Assembly (NCBI GenBank): GCA_045604405.1
Contig: JAZUNZ010000035.1
Location: forward strand, 37,335-101,334
From: UMGS1649 sp045604405
Lineage (GTDB): Bacteria > Bacillota > Clostridia > TANB77 > CAG-465
Reading direction: 5' to 3'
DNA: 64,000 nt
The position numbers were made by a program, and so were the translations under genes. Under the pieces are notes generated by a model. That model was given only the letters and a program-made list of their open reading frames with translations. It was not told where the DNA came from and ran no database searches. This document shows, in pieces, positions 1 to 7,822 of the stretch. Position 1 is the first letter of the stretch; each line of letters starts with the position of its first letter.

Positions 1-97
1 CATTTTTATACTCTACTTTTTCTTTATATGTTTCCTCATAATATTTTACAATGGCTTTTACTGTATCATCATTATTTAATCCAAATAATATTTTCAT
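1..97 (-). CDS. N-terminus of an unrecognised protein (partial)
   Basis: Only the first 32 codons are in the window; the gene runs off the left edge. The ATG follows a good Shine-Dalgarno (AGGGTGG). The visible residues start MKILFGLNNDD and look soluble, with no signal peptide or membrane segment. It lies 28 bp downstream of the VirB2-like pilin gene on the same strand, so the two are probably cotranscribed. That context suggests a part of a secretion or pilus apparatus, but the fragment is too short to assign to any family. Confidence 0.6.
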   Translation of the reverse strand, partial: MKILFGLNNDDTVKAIVKYYEETYKEKVEYKN

Positions 98-125
98 TTA
101 AAACCACCCTAATCTTTAGTTTATA

Positions 126-455
126 TTAAAATCCTATTGTAATTATAGCATATACCAATGGTAAACATTGTATTATGGCCATAAATACTGAAAGTCCTAC
201 TATTAATTTTTGTCCACTTACTTTTTGTTCAAATGCTTCCGAACCAACAACATAGTACTTATACATTCCATATACTAAAACAATTACAGCTATAGGCCAA
301 GAATATGTTTGTATGTATTTTAAAACGGTCATAACGCCGCCTATAATTTGGTTACTTGATGTTCCTAAATCTGTTGTGGCAAAAACCGCTGTTGATGTTA
401 TAAGTCCTATTACTGCTATCCATAAACAAACCTTCATAACTTTATTATATACCAT
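126..455 (-). CDS. VirB2/TrbC-like pilin or secretion membrane protein
   Basis: About 109 aa. An N-terminal signal-like hydrophobic segment (about residues 8-27, ending TAVFA) is followed by two hydrophobic stretches (about 47-63 and 82-104). This is the usual layout of VirB2/TrbC-type subunits of type IV secretion systems, which are cleaved and inserted in the membrane with two helices. A longer reading from 470 is possible, but GGAGG lies 8 nt upstream of the ATG at 455, so that start is preferred. A second protein of the same type sits at 52853-53173 in a VirD4/VirB6-like operon. The family assignment rests on topology and context, not on a diagnostic motif. Confidence 0.6.
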   Translation of the reverse strand: MVYNKVMKVCLWIAVIGLITSTAVFATTDLGTSSNQIIGGVMTVLKYIQTYSWPIAVIVLVYGMYKYYVVGSEAFEQKVSGQKLIVGLSVFMAIIQCLPLVYAIITIGF

Positions 456-503
456 GAAAAATTCCTCCATTCATTAATTGTTAAAATCTTTTTTCACACA
501 AAT

Positions 504-532
504 ATTTTACTATAACTTGGCCACAATAGCAA
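504..532 (-). promoter_or_regulatory. Sigma-A-type promoter for the VirB2-like gene
   Basis: On the minus strand TTGCTA and TAAAAT are separated by exactly 17 bp, about 50 bp upstream of the start at 455. Confidence 0.55.
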
Positions 533-677
533 GCAATTTGGCAAAAAATGTACAATTGGATTTAAATAAGCTTACTCCTCCATTTAAACTCCGACCAGAC
601 ATTGACAAGCATGATATAATTTACATGTATTATATATTTATATTTTGTTCTAAAAATAATTTCATTAGGAGGTTCAT

Positions 678-890
678 ATGGCAATTTCTTTGTTGCGCAT
701 TTCAGTATATGGTTTTATTTTTTCTTTAATTGGCGTTTTGATTGCTACAATTATGGCAGTTGTCGCATTTAAGCTTAAACTGCTTACTAAAAAGAAGATG
801 ACTGAATGTGTAAAAATAAAGCTGTATGCTCTTGCTTGGGTTTTTGCAATTTCTCTTATACTTGGGATTGTAGGCGCTTGCATTTATTAA
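678..890 (+). CDS. Small membrane protein, unknown function
   Basis: A 70-aa protein with two predicted membrane helices (about residues 8-32 and 50-69) joined by a short basic loop rich in Lys. AGGAGG sits 6 nt before the ATG, and the gene is followed directly by a strong terminator, so it forms a monocistronic unit. I do not recognise the family. Size and topology resemble many small clostridial membrane proteins of unknown role. Confidence 0.6.
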   Translation: MAISLLRISVYGFIFSLIGVLIATIMAVVAFKLKLLTKKKMTECVKIKLYALAWVFAISLILGIVGACIY

Positions 891-932
891 TAGTTTCAAT
901 TGTTTTGCCATGGCAATTACTTTTAACTAGCA

Positions 933-970
933 AAACAAAGGCTGATAGAGTTTTCTATCAGCCTTTGTTT
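933..970. terminator. Bidirectional rho-independent terminator
   Basis: A perfect 16-bp stem (933-948 with 955-970) closes a 6-nt loop, flanked by T/A runs. It separates the convergent small genes at 678-890 and 970-1116; its right arm touches the stop codon of the latter. Confidence 0.85.
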
Positions 971-1116
971 TACATATATTTTCTCTTGAATCTTTTTATC
1001 TCTTTTTTTCCTTGTTTTATAGCATCACAAATCATAGTGCTATTACATGCTCCCATCACAGTGCCTGCTGCAATTCCCACAACAATTCCTAACATCATTC
1101 CTTTTAAACAATCCAT
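970..1116 (-). CDS. 48-aa YtxH-like small membrane protein
   Basis: A complete small ORF starting with ATG at 1116 behind AAAGGAG. It begins MDCLKGMMLG, continues with one Gly/Ala-rich hydrophobic helix (residues 8-24), and ends in a strongly basic tail (KQGKKEIKRFKRKYM). This glycine-rich helix plus charged tail is the general pattern of YtxH-like envelope or stress proteins. The function is unknown. The stop codon overlaps the edge of the downstream terminator. Confidence 0.65.
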   Translation of the reverse strand: MDCLKGMMLGIVVGIAAGTVMGACNSTMICDAIKQGKKEIKRFKRKYM

Positions 1117-1134
1117 AATACTCTCCTTTCTAAT

Positions 1135-1515
1135 TTACTTATCAGTATTATTTTTTGCTTTCTTGAGCCTTTTTAAACTTGTAATTATTTCATATATTCC
1201 AATGGCTACCAAAAAGTATGAAAAATACATTTTTAAATTTTCGCTTTCGATTTTTGTAACCAGCCAACTACCAACAAGCGCACCCATTATTAATAACGGC
1301 AACATCTTTTTAACCAATTTAAAATCTACTTTTTTAGCTTTTATATTAGATATAGTTGCAGATATTCCAACAGCCATAAACATTACCAGATTCAAGATTT
1401 GTGCATATTTTTGGTCAAACCCTAAAAATATTGTTGAAAGTATTACAAATAGTGCTCCGCCTCCAATTCCCATGCCCGCAAGCACTCCAGATATTATAGA
1501 TATTAATATTAACAT
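1135..1515 (-). CDS. TauE/SafE (TSUP) transporter, C-terminal half
   Basis: About 126 aa and largely hydrophobic, with a GMGIGGGALF motif near residue 15, typical of the repeat unit of the sulfite exporter TauE/SafE family. Full-length members are about 250 aa with two related halves. Here the second half is a separate gene that starts 1 nt after the first half ends, without a clear ribosome-binding site, so translation is probably coupled. It would form an anion (sulfite or organosulfonate-like) carrier with its partner; the substrate cannot be read from sequence. Confidence 0.75.
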   Translation of the reverse strand: MLILISIISGVLAGMGIGGGALFVILSTIFLGFDQKYAQILNLVMFMAVGISATISNIKAKKVDFKLVKKMLPLLIMGALVGSWLVTKIESENLKMYFSYFLVAIGIYEIITSLKRLKKAKNNTDK

Positions 1516-1516
1516 G

Positions 1517-1876
1517 CTATTTTACTAAATTGTATATGGCAAAGCCTGCTATTACAATCCCAGAAATTAAATTTAGGTAATCCGGTTGTAACTTTTTCAT
1601 AATTTTAGAACCGATTATCCCAAAGATAAGGCCTGATATTATTACAACAATCACATGCATCAATTCAAGTTGTATAAATGTTAAATATCTTGTAAATGTA
1701 ACTATTGTAACTAAGCCCATCAAAAAAACACTAGTAGCTCTAGCAGTATGTGTTTCTATTTTCAAAAAATATATGAATAAAAACACTATTATCTGTCCAG
1801 CGCCACTAGCAAACAATCCATTTATAATACCTGATAATAAACTTCCAACATATATCATACAAGTATTATGTGTCAT
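1517..1876 (-). CDS. TauE/SafE (TSUP) transporter, N-terminal half
   Basis: About 119 aa with four hydrophobic segments and a GLFASGAGQ motif near residue 20, the first repeat of the TauE/SafE family. It ends cleanly with a stop just before the second-half gene at 1135-1515. No strong Shine-Dalgarno precedes the ATG at 1876, and an internal Met at residue 7 is an alternative, so the start is uncertain. Both half-genes are intact reading frames and neither shows internal decay, which argues for a two-subunit carrier over a recent frameshift. Confidence 0.7.
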   Translation of the reverse strand: MTHNTCMIYVGSLLSGIINGLFASGAGQIIVFLFIYFLKIETHTARATSVFLMGLVTIVTFTRYLTFIQLELMHVIVVIISGLIFGIIGSKIMKKLQPDYLNLISGIVIAGFAIYNLVK

Positions 1877-1916
1877 TTTTTGTTTTTTAAAATTTTATTT
1901 GTTTAAATTTAATTTT

Positions 1917-3566
1917 TTATACAATTAATTCTTCTTTTTCATCTTCTAAAATCTCATTTATTTTATCTGAAGTTAGACTTAACCCTTCTGTAGGCTTCCC
2001 AAAAATTGAACCTTGAACGTATCTTATGCCGCATTCCTTCGCAGCGTCTAACATTTCTTTTGTATCTATACCAAACGCTATTAAATTTATGCTGTTTAGC
2101 GAGCAAAATGTCGATAGCTCTTTTAAATGCTCTAACGTATTCTCCTCAATATTTTTTAATTTATATTTGATATATTTTGGAGCAATTTGTTCTACATCTT
2201 TTAACATTTTGTTGCTTGATTCAAAATTATCTATTGCAACATTGCCTTTTCTTTTAATTATTTCATTAGATAGCTCTTTTATTTTTGAATTTATTAGCGC
2301 CTCAAAATTGTTAAACTCAAGTACTACTTTGTTTTTGTCCATAAGGTCAAATATTCTAGCTTTATTAACATAGTTTTGATAGCTCCTCGCATCAATGTTT
2401 ATATACTCAACTACATCTTGCGAACCCTTAAGTCCATTAAACATTTCTAAAGCATTTATAAAAAGCATCTGTTGAATTTTATCATATTTATCGTACTCTT
2501 TAGCTTTTCTTATTATTTGCTTATATGAAAAATCTTCATTTGTCATTATTTTGTAATATACTTCATATCCGTTTACTTCTCTTTTTTTCAAGTCCACAAC
2601 AGGTTGGTAATAACATTTTAGCCTTCTTCCAATAGTTATATCTTTTGTTAAATCTGTTATTATCTTTTCTGTCAAGTCTTCGTCACTGCCACCCTCTTTA
2701 TATACATCTTTTTGCTCCAATTCGCAACTCACATTTTCTGCATGTTTAGCTTCTCCAACTATACTTTCATCATCTTCTACACTTTCAAACAATTTATTGT
2801 CTTCAACATTTGAAAAGTATTCATTAGCAAAATCATAATACTTGCCAACTACTGTCATGAATTTGTTATACACATCTACGCTCTTTGCCTTATTATCTGC
2901 AATTTTTACCTCAATTAAGAAATAAAATAAATCCTTCTTATCCTCCAACTCTTTTGCCAAGAAGCTTAAATTATCATAAGTCAAGTCACCTTCATTTAGG
3001 TATCTATCATGATATTTTATCAATGTTAGTATTATTTTCTTATCTTCTTCATCAAAATCAAAGCGATCTATTATTTTATCCGCAAGCTCAACTGAAATAT
3101 CATCATGTCCTGCAAAAGAATCATTACCCTCACTATTTACAGTTTTTGCCATCGGCTTTCCTATATCATGAAGCAGCATTGTCCACTTTAATATTTTCAT
3201 ATCATGAGAGCTAAATTTAAGACTATCTCTACCAACATTTTCTATCGTGTATAAAATATGTTTAAATACTCCGTATCTATGGTACGTACTATTTTGTTGG
3301 CAATTTATTACGCTTTCGCCATTTTCATTTTTTGTATAAAATTCCGGAAAGTGATTCATAAACACAAGATTTTGACTTATTCTTGTCATTATATACACAA
3401 CATTATCATTTGTCAGAATGTCTGTATATAATTTTGTTAACATCTCTACATTATTTGAATACAATTGCAAATTTGTAATTATACTATTTATTTCATTTTT
3501 AGCCACAAGTTCTTCATCTTTTGTGTACTCTCTGTCTATCAAATCATCTACTTCAAATTCGTCCAT
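1917..3566 (-). CDS. HD-domain protein fused to a degenerate EAL domain
   Basis: 549 aa, cytosolic. An N-terminal HD-type phosphohydrolase domain spans about residues 90-260 and keeps candidate metal ligands (H96, H103, the HD pair at 133-134, H154, H186). An acidic low-complexity linker (about 262-305) leads to an EAL-like fold from about 315 to 530. There the signature EAL is EVY, and the usual acidic stretches read LEFNN and IDNFE, so c-di-GMP hydrolysis is unlikely; it may bind nucleotide or act as a protein partner. GGAGG precedes the ATG. The gene is divergent from rplM and upstream of the TSUP pair. The HD substrate is unknown. Confidence 0.7.
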   Translation of the reverse strand: MDEFEVDDLIDREYTKDEELVAKNEINSIITNLQLYSNNVEMLTKLYTDILTNDNVVYIMTRISQNLVFMNHFPEFYTKNENGESVINCQQNSTYHRYGVFKHILYTIENVGRDSLKFSSHDMKILKWTMLLHDIGKPMAKTVNSEGNDSFAGHDDISVELADKIIDRFDFDEEDKKIILTLIKYHDRYLNEGDLTYDNLSFLAKELEDKKDLFYFLIEVKIADNKAKSVDVYNKFMTVVGKYYDFANEYFSNVEDNKLFESVEDDESIVGEAKHAENVSCELEQKDVYKEGGSDEDLTEKIITDLTKDITIGRRLKCYYQPVVDLKKREVNGYEVYYKIMTNEDFSYKQIIRKAKEYDKYDKIQQMLFINALEMFNGLKGSQDVVEYINIDARSYQNYVNKARIFDLMDKNKVVLEFNNFEALINSKIKELSNEIIKRKGNVAIDNFESSNKMLKDVEQIAPKYIKYKLKNIEENTLEHLKELSTFCSLNSINLIAFGIDTKEMLDAAKECGIRYVQGSIFGKPTEGLSLTSDKINEILEDEKEELIV

Positions 3567-3687
3567 GATACTCCTCCTTTTGTTTATTATACGCTACTTA
3601 TATACTATCATATAAAAAATTTTTATACAACATTTTACACTTTTTATTTAAATTAATTCAATTTATTTATATTTTGCACTTATTCTC

Positions 3688-3716
3688 TTGACTTTAAACA
3701 ACATTTATTGTAAAAT
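3688..3716 (+). promoter_or_regulatory. Sigma-A promoter for rplM-rpsI
   Basis: TTGACT and TAAAAT are separated by 17 bp, about 90 bp upstream of the rplM start. This leaves a leader long enough to fold. Confidence 0.7.
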
Positions 3717-3731
3717 ATATGAGCAATGTTA

Positions 3732-3777
3732 TGTATACAGCGGTTATTTCCGGTAATTTGTAACCAAGTATATATAC
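3732..3777 (+). promoter_or_regulatory. Candidate ribosomal protein L13 leader RNA
   Basis: Between promoter and start codon the transcript can form an outer AU-rich stem (3733-3737 with 3773-3777) and an inner GGUUA/UAACC stem (3742-3746 with 3761-3765). A structured leader before rplM is known in Bacillota for autoregulation by L13. The match here is by position and fold only. Confidence 0.4.
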
Positions 3778-3807
3778 TAAACAAAATAAATTAGGAGGAA
3801 TCATTCC

Positions 3808-4242
3808 ATGAATAATAAAACGCACAGCGTTAAAGCACACGAAATTGAAAGAAAATGGTATATTATTGATGCCGAAAACAGACCTCTAGGTAGAGTCGCA
3901 ACTGAAGCTGCAAGACTTTTAAAAGGTAAACACAAACCTACATACTCTACACATATGGACTGCGGTGATCATGTTATAATCCTTAATGCAGATAAAGTTG
4001 TATTAACAGGAAACAAATTAAATAGCAAAATCTACACTAGCCACTCTGGTTACATTGGTGGATTAAAAGAAGTTAAAGCAAAAGATATGATTGCAAATCA
4101 TTCAGACAGAACTATCACATTAGCAATTAAAGGTATGTTACCTAAGAATTCTTTAGGAAGATCAATGCTTACTAAATTAAGAATTTACAAAGGTGCCGAC
4201 CACGAACAACAAGCTCAAAAACCAGAAATCTGGAATTTTTAA
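3808..4242 (+). CDS. rplM: 50S ribosomal protein L13
   Basis: 144 aa, full length for the family. It carries the usual landmarks: WYIIDAENRPLGRVA near the N-terminus, GDHVIILNADK in the middle and GMLPKNSLGR towards the C-terminus. L13 binds 23S rRNA early in large-subunit assembly. AGGAGG lies upstream of the ATG. It is cotranscribed with rpsI, 15 bp downstream, the standard bacterial arrangement. Confidence 0.97.
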   Translation: MNNKTHSVKAHEIERKWYIIDAENRPLGRVATEAARLLKGKHKPTYSTHMDCGDHVIILNADKVVLTGNKLNSKIYTSHSGYIGGLKEVKAKDMIANHSDRTITLAIKGMLPKNSLGRSMLTKLRIYKGADHEQQAQKPEIWNF

Positions 4243-4257
4243 TAGGAGGATAGAGTT

Positions 4258-4668
4258 ATGACAAAGAAAGCAAACACAGAAAGAAATTTCATATACGCAA
4301 CAGGAAAAAGAAAATCTGCTGTAGCAAGAGTTAGACTTACTCCAGGAACAGGTAAAGTAACAATAAACAAAAAAGAGCTTAATGAATTCTATTCTTTAGA
4401 AACATTAAAAGCCGTTGTTATGAGACCTTTTACAGTTGCTAACATGATGGAAAAATATGATGTTATCGCTACAGTTAAGGGTGGCGGATTCTCTGCACAA
4501 GCTGGAGCAGTAGCTCACGGTATATCTAAAGCTTTAGCTACTATAGATTTAGATACTAGAACATCTTTAAAAAGAGCCGGTCTTCTTACTCGCGATTCAA
4601 GAGTTAAAGAAAGAAGAAAATACGGTCTTAAAAAAGCAAGAAAAGCTCCTCAATTCAGCAAGAGATAA
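4258..4668 (+). CDS. rpsI: 30S ribosomal protein S9
   Basis: 136 aa. It has the S9 landmarks ATGKRKSAVARVR near the N-terminus and GLLTRDSRVKERRKYG before a basic C-terminal tail ending FSKR. The conserved C-terminal Lys-Arg reaches the P-site tRNA on the ribosome. It is the second gene of the rplM operon, has an AGGAGG site, and is closed by a terminator at 4695-4730. Confidence 0.97.
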   Translation: MTKKANTERNFIYATGKRKSAVARVRLTPGTGKVTINKKELNEFYSLETLKAVVMRPFTVANMMEKYDVIATVKGGGFSAQAGAVAHGISKALATIDLDTRTSLKRAGLLTRDSRVKERRKYGLKKARKAPQFSKR

Positions 4669-4694
4669 TATTGCTTTTACAAACAAGATATTAC

Positions 4695-4730
4695 AAAACC
4701 TCAGAAGTTTTACTTCCGAGGTTTTATTTT
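4695..4730. terminator. Terminator shared by rpsI and yunB
   Basis: A 14-bp stem with one mismatch (4695-4708 with 4712-4725) and a 3-nt loop, followed by a T-rich tract on the plus strand. It lies between convergent rpsI and yunB. Confidence 0.8.
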
Positions 4731-4749
4731 ATCTTATAATTTTTCATTA

Positions 4750-5436
4750 TTAAAATGTGTCTATTATCCCACTTTCTGCCGCCCCTTCAAGTCCTTCTAT
4801 ATTGTAATACGTTTCTGGTATGTCTCCTATGATTATTGTTTCAGCAATAGTTACCGTACTATTGCATTTTACACTTCCACCAATAAAAGGCGCTACAACC
4901 GTAATTATGCTTTGTATATTCATATAGATTGTATGTTTAGTCTGATTTATTCCTTCCGAAGCAAACTCTGTATCAAACCTAGTTTCTATATTTCCCATTG
5001 GCATAAGTTTTATATCCACATCAGGTCCATATCCAGAAAATACGTTTAATCCCATCATCCTTCCTATAGGTATTTTAACCGATACTTTGTCTAAATTATT
5101 TAATTTTTCTTGTATCTTATATGATATTTCAGAGGATAATTTGTTTAGTTCAATTATATTTGCATTTATCGCAATAATTTTTCCTTGCTCATTATATGTT
5201 ATATGCATTAAACTTTCATATTCTACATTTTTTATAAATTCATTTACCGTTTCTTCAGTTATTTGAACTCCTAAAGCTTTTGCCCTACTTTCACAAGCAA
5301 CCGTTATCATAGGCGTTAAATTGTTAAAAAAATATATAGATGAAATTATTATAAGTATTATTGCTATTAAAAAAAGGACAAATGGCTTTCTAGCGTTCAT
5401 TTGTCCAAACAGTCTTATGTAATATTTTGGTCTCAT
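4750..5436 (-). CDS. yunB: Sporulation protein YunB
   Basis: 228 aa. One N-terminal membrane helix (about residues 18-36) precedes an extracytoplasmic domain with the YunB signature: GINQTKHTIY near residue 163 and the C-terminal run ETIIIGDIPETYY. YunB belongs to the mother-cell (SigE) sporulation set in Bacillus and contributes to spore envelope formation; its biochemical activity is unknown. The start codon overlaps the stop of the upstream SPOCS/LysM gene by 4 bp, so the two are translationally coupled. Confidence 0.9.
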   Translation of the reverse strand: MRPKYYIRLFGQMNARKPFVLFLIAIILIIISSIYFFNNLTPMITVACESRAKALGVQITEETVNEFIKNVEYESLMHITYNEQGKIIAINANIIELNKLSSEISYKIQEKLNNLDKVSVKIPIGRMMGLNVFSGYGPDVDIKLMPMGNIETRFDTEFASEGINQTKHTIYMNIQSIITVVAPFIGGSVKCNSTVTIAETIIIGDIPETYYNIEGLEGAAESGIIDTF

Positions 5437-6950
5437 CGTATGATAAGTATTTTTTGACCTATATCTATTTTATTTTCATCTACTATATTATTTACATTTG
5501 CTATCTTATCCACAGTTGTTTTGTATTTTTTTGCTATGCTCCAAAGATTATCCCCTTTTTTAACAATATACATGTACATACTATCAAACTCCTCTGGATT
5601 TAAAGCTTCTTCCTCTATTGTGCCTATTATAGTAATCTTATCTATATTTTCAATTTCAGCAGCAACATTTAACGTTACATTGGCCTCAACATTTCCATTT
5701 TGAACAGCAACAGATTTATTTTCCACTGTTATCACAACATCAACATTATCTTCATTTACTTCTTTCCCCAATGGTATTGTTGTATCTACCAACATATCAT
5801 AAGTCTTGGAATCTACTATATTTGTATCCCTATTTTCAAATACAACCATAACTTTTAAAGGTCCATCAACATAAAGATTAGATCCACTTACTTTTGTATT
5901 TAAATGTTGCACCCCAACATTGTATGTAAGAATTCTGTTTTTATCATCTGTAACCCCTACGTTGTCTTTCACTGCTACCTGCTTGTTTATTACCTCTTTA
6001 TTTTTTATAACCGCAACTTCAGATTTGTCATAATTCAAATTACTATTTGTGCTATAAAAATCATTTACATAGTCTACTTGAGTTTCCTCAAACATAACCG
6101 CATCAGCTATAACTTCACCAGAGATTGTAAGCATATTATTTTCGCCTAAAACTATCTCAAGATTTCTTAAGCCATATTTAATGTCAAATCTATAATCCTC
6201 AGCAATGTTATCAAACTCTATCATACCAGTAAACGGTACTGTTGCCGTGTAAGTAAATATATTTTCTGTATCTCCTGCTTCTAAATATAATAACTCAACA
6301 TTGATATCTCCCTTTACAAGTATTTTGTTATAACTTACTTTATAATCTGTATTTGCAACGTTTGAACTTACTCTTAAAATTTCACCAATTGGTGGTACAC
6401 TCTCAGGAACAACAATGTCTTCTTTAGCATCAAGTATTTCTTGTTTTACACTTATTACATTATAAAAAACATCCTGTGACATTTTGGTTTCTATATCTTC
6501 ACTGTCTTGCATTCCCTTTACTAGCTCTACATCCCCTTTTTCTCTTATAACATATTTAAATACAAGTTCTGTTTTTATTGAAACTTTTCTTTCGTTAGGA
6601 AGTGAATATATTATATTTCTAACATCGGCTACAACTTGAGCATTCATTCCTTTCTTAGCATTTTCAACGTTTATGGTTTGACTAAAAGGATATGTCATGC
6701 TTATTCCTCTTGTCTTGTCTTGATCCATAGCTCTATATATGATGTAATATGTAATTTCGCCCGTTACTCTTATTCCAGAATCCACAACTTCCGCCATGCC
6801 AACAAAAGGGACCGCCTCTACTTGAATTATTTTCATCACATCTGGCTTTGCATCTGGAACCAAAATATCTTGTTCCACCCATGTTACCTGAGTATTTCTT
6901 GCTACAATCCTATTTAATGACATCATTTGTTTTTCTATATTTATTGCCAT
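5433..6950 (-). CDS. SPOCS/LysM spore-envelope protein (DUF3794)
   Basis: 505 aa. It contains repeated DUF3794 (SPOCS) domains over about residues 30-440, recognisable by elements such as VDSGIRVTGEITYYI and VSYNKILVKGDINVELLY, and a single LysM domain at the C-terminus (about 457-505, YIVKKGDNLWSIAKKY to IGQKILIIR). SPOCS proteins localise to the forespore surface, and LysM binds peptidoglycan or cortex. TAGGAGG lies before the ATG. It forms an operon with yunB. The stop is TGA, showing that UGA is a normal stop codon in this genome. Confidence 0.88.
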   Translation of the reverse strand: MAINIEKQMMSLNRIVARNTQVTWVEQDILVPDAKPDVMKIIQVEAVPFVGMAEVVDSGIRVTGEITYYIIYRAMDQDKTRGISMTYPFSQTINVENAKKGMNAQVVADVRNIIYSLPNERKVSIKTELVFKYVIREKGDVELVKGMQDSEDIETKMSQDVFYNVISVKQEILDAKEDIVVPESVPPIGEILRVSSNVANTDYKVSYNKILVKGDINVELLYLEAGDTENIFTYTATVPFTGMIEFDNIAEDYRFDIKYGLRNLEIVLGENNMLTISGEVIADAVMFEETQVDYVNDFYSTNSNLNYDKSEVAVIKNKEVINKQVAVKDNVGVTDDKNRILTYNVGVQHLNTKVSGSNLYVDGPLKVMVVFENRDTNIVDSKTYDMLVDTTIPLGKEVNEDNVDVVITVENKSVAVQNGNVEANVTLNVAAEIENIDKITIIGTIEEEALNPEEFDSMYMYIVKKGDNLWSIAKKYKTTVDKIANVNNIVDENKIDIGQKILIIR

Positions 6951-6990
6951 CTTGTTACCTCCTATTTACTACAATATATGAATACATTAA

Positions 6991-7020
6991 ATTATTATGA
7001 ATTATTTGTACAAATTATTC
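6991..7020 (-). promoter_or_regulatory. Possible SigE-type promoter for the SPOCS-yunB operon
   Basis: On the minus strand GAATAAT and CATAATAA are 14 bp apart, close to the SigE consensus of Bacillus and Clostridium, about 40 bp before the start codon. Both operon products belong to mother-cell families, which fits, but the match is not perfect and AT-rich DNA gives chance hits. Confidence 0.35.
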
Positions 7021-7134
7021 CAAACCTGTAACATATCTTTTAAAAATACATATACTGTAGTATATAAAGGATATCAATTCTTTATAACGATGAACTAAAA
7101 TACAATAAACCAAATAACAACACATTAATCTCCA

Positions 7135-7163
7135 AAAGAAGGAAGAACTTTTAGTTCTTCCTT
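7135..7163 (-). terminator. Terminator of the lemA operon
   Basis: An 11-bp perfect stem (7139-7149 with 7153-7163) with a T-run on its minus-strand 3' side, directly after the lemA stop codon. Confidence 0.8.
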
Positions 7164-7811
7164 TTACACATTTATATTAATGTTTTCTCTTTCATATTCA
7201 TTTATTTCAAATAAAGATTTCTCTTTAAATCCAAAAACATTCGCAACTAAATTCGATGGAAATTTAAATCTTTTAGTATTAAATTCTGTTACTTCTGCAT
7301 TATATATTCTTCTTGCGGCTTGCAATTGGCTTTCTATCTTAGACAAGGCCTTTTGCAAATCTAAAAAAGCTGCGTCTGATTTTAATTCTGGATATTTCTC
7401 TATCGCGGCTAGTATCTTGGTATATCTGTCATTTAAACTTTGACTTTCTGTTATATCTTGATCATTCCTATGCTCGTAATCTGTTCTTAATTTTGATATG
7501 TTTTCCATAAGGCCTTTTTCATGCGCTGCATAACCTTTTACTGTTTCAACTAGATTTGGTATTAAATCAAAACGTTGTTTTAAATAAACGTCTATTCCAC
7601 CCTGCGCTTGCTTTACCCTTTGATTTAATGTCACAAATTTATTATATGTAGCAATTGCCCATGCAATTATAACTCCTAATATTATAAGCATTATCGTTAA
7701 TGGATTTAGTTTAAAATTTGGAAACATCATCATAAATATAGATATAAACGGTGTAAAAAACATAATCAAAAACAACACCACAAACATCTTCAAAAAAACA
7801 TTTTTATCCAT
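7164..7811 (-). CDS. lemA: LemA family protein (copy 1)
   Basis: 215 aa. Two hydrophobic segments lie within the first 60 residues. The LemA signature is clear: QAQGGIDVYLKQRFDLIPNLVETVKGYA near residue 67, followed by the helical core ending in FPSNLVANVFGF. LemA proteins are membrane-anchored helical bundles of uncertain function. AGGAGG precedes the ATG. It lies 11 bp downstream of a DUF3137-type gene, a common pairing. A second LemA at 60603-61163 is paired with htpX. Confidence 0.92.
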   Translation of the reverse strand: MDKNVFLKMFVVLFLIMFFTPFISIFMMMFPNFKLNPLTIMLIILGVIIAWAIATYNKFVTLNQRVKQAQGGIDVYLKQRFDLIPNLVETVKGYAAHEKGLMENISKLRTDYEHRNDQDITESQSLNDRYTKILAAIEKYPELKSDAAFLDLQKALSKIESQLQAARRIYNAEVTEFNTKRFKFPSNLVANVFGFKEKSLFEINEYERENININV

Positions 7812-7822
7812 ATATTTTCCTC

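Noticed and set aside
602..633. Strong promoter for the small gene at 678
   Set aside because: TTGACA is present, but no -10 box lies at a proper 16-18 bp spacing; the nearby TATAAT is only 7 bp away. The true promoter is unclear.
806..1528. A 240-codon plus-strand open frame
   Set aside because: It is antisense to the two TauE/SafE half genes and the small gene at 970-1116, lacks a ribosome-binding site and has a composition typical of a shadow frame.
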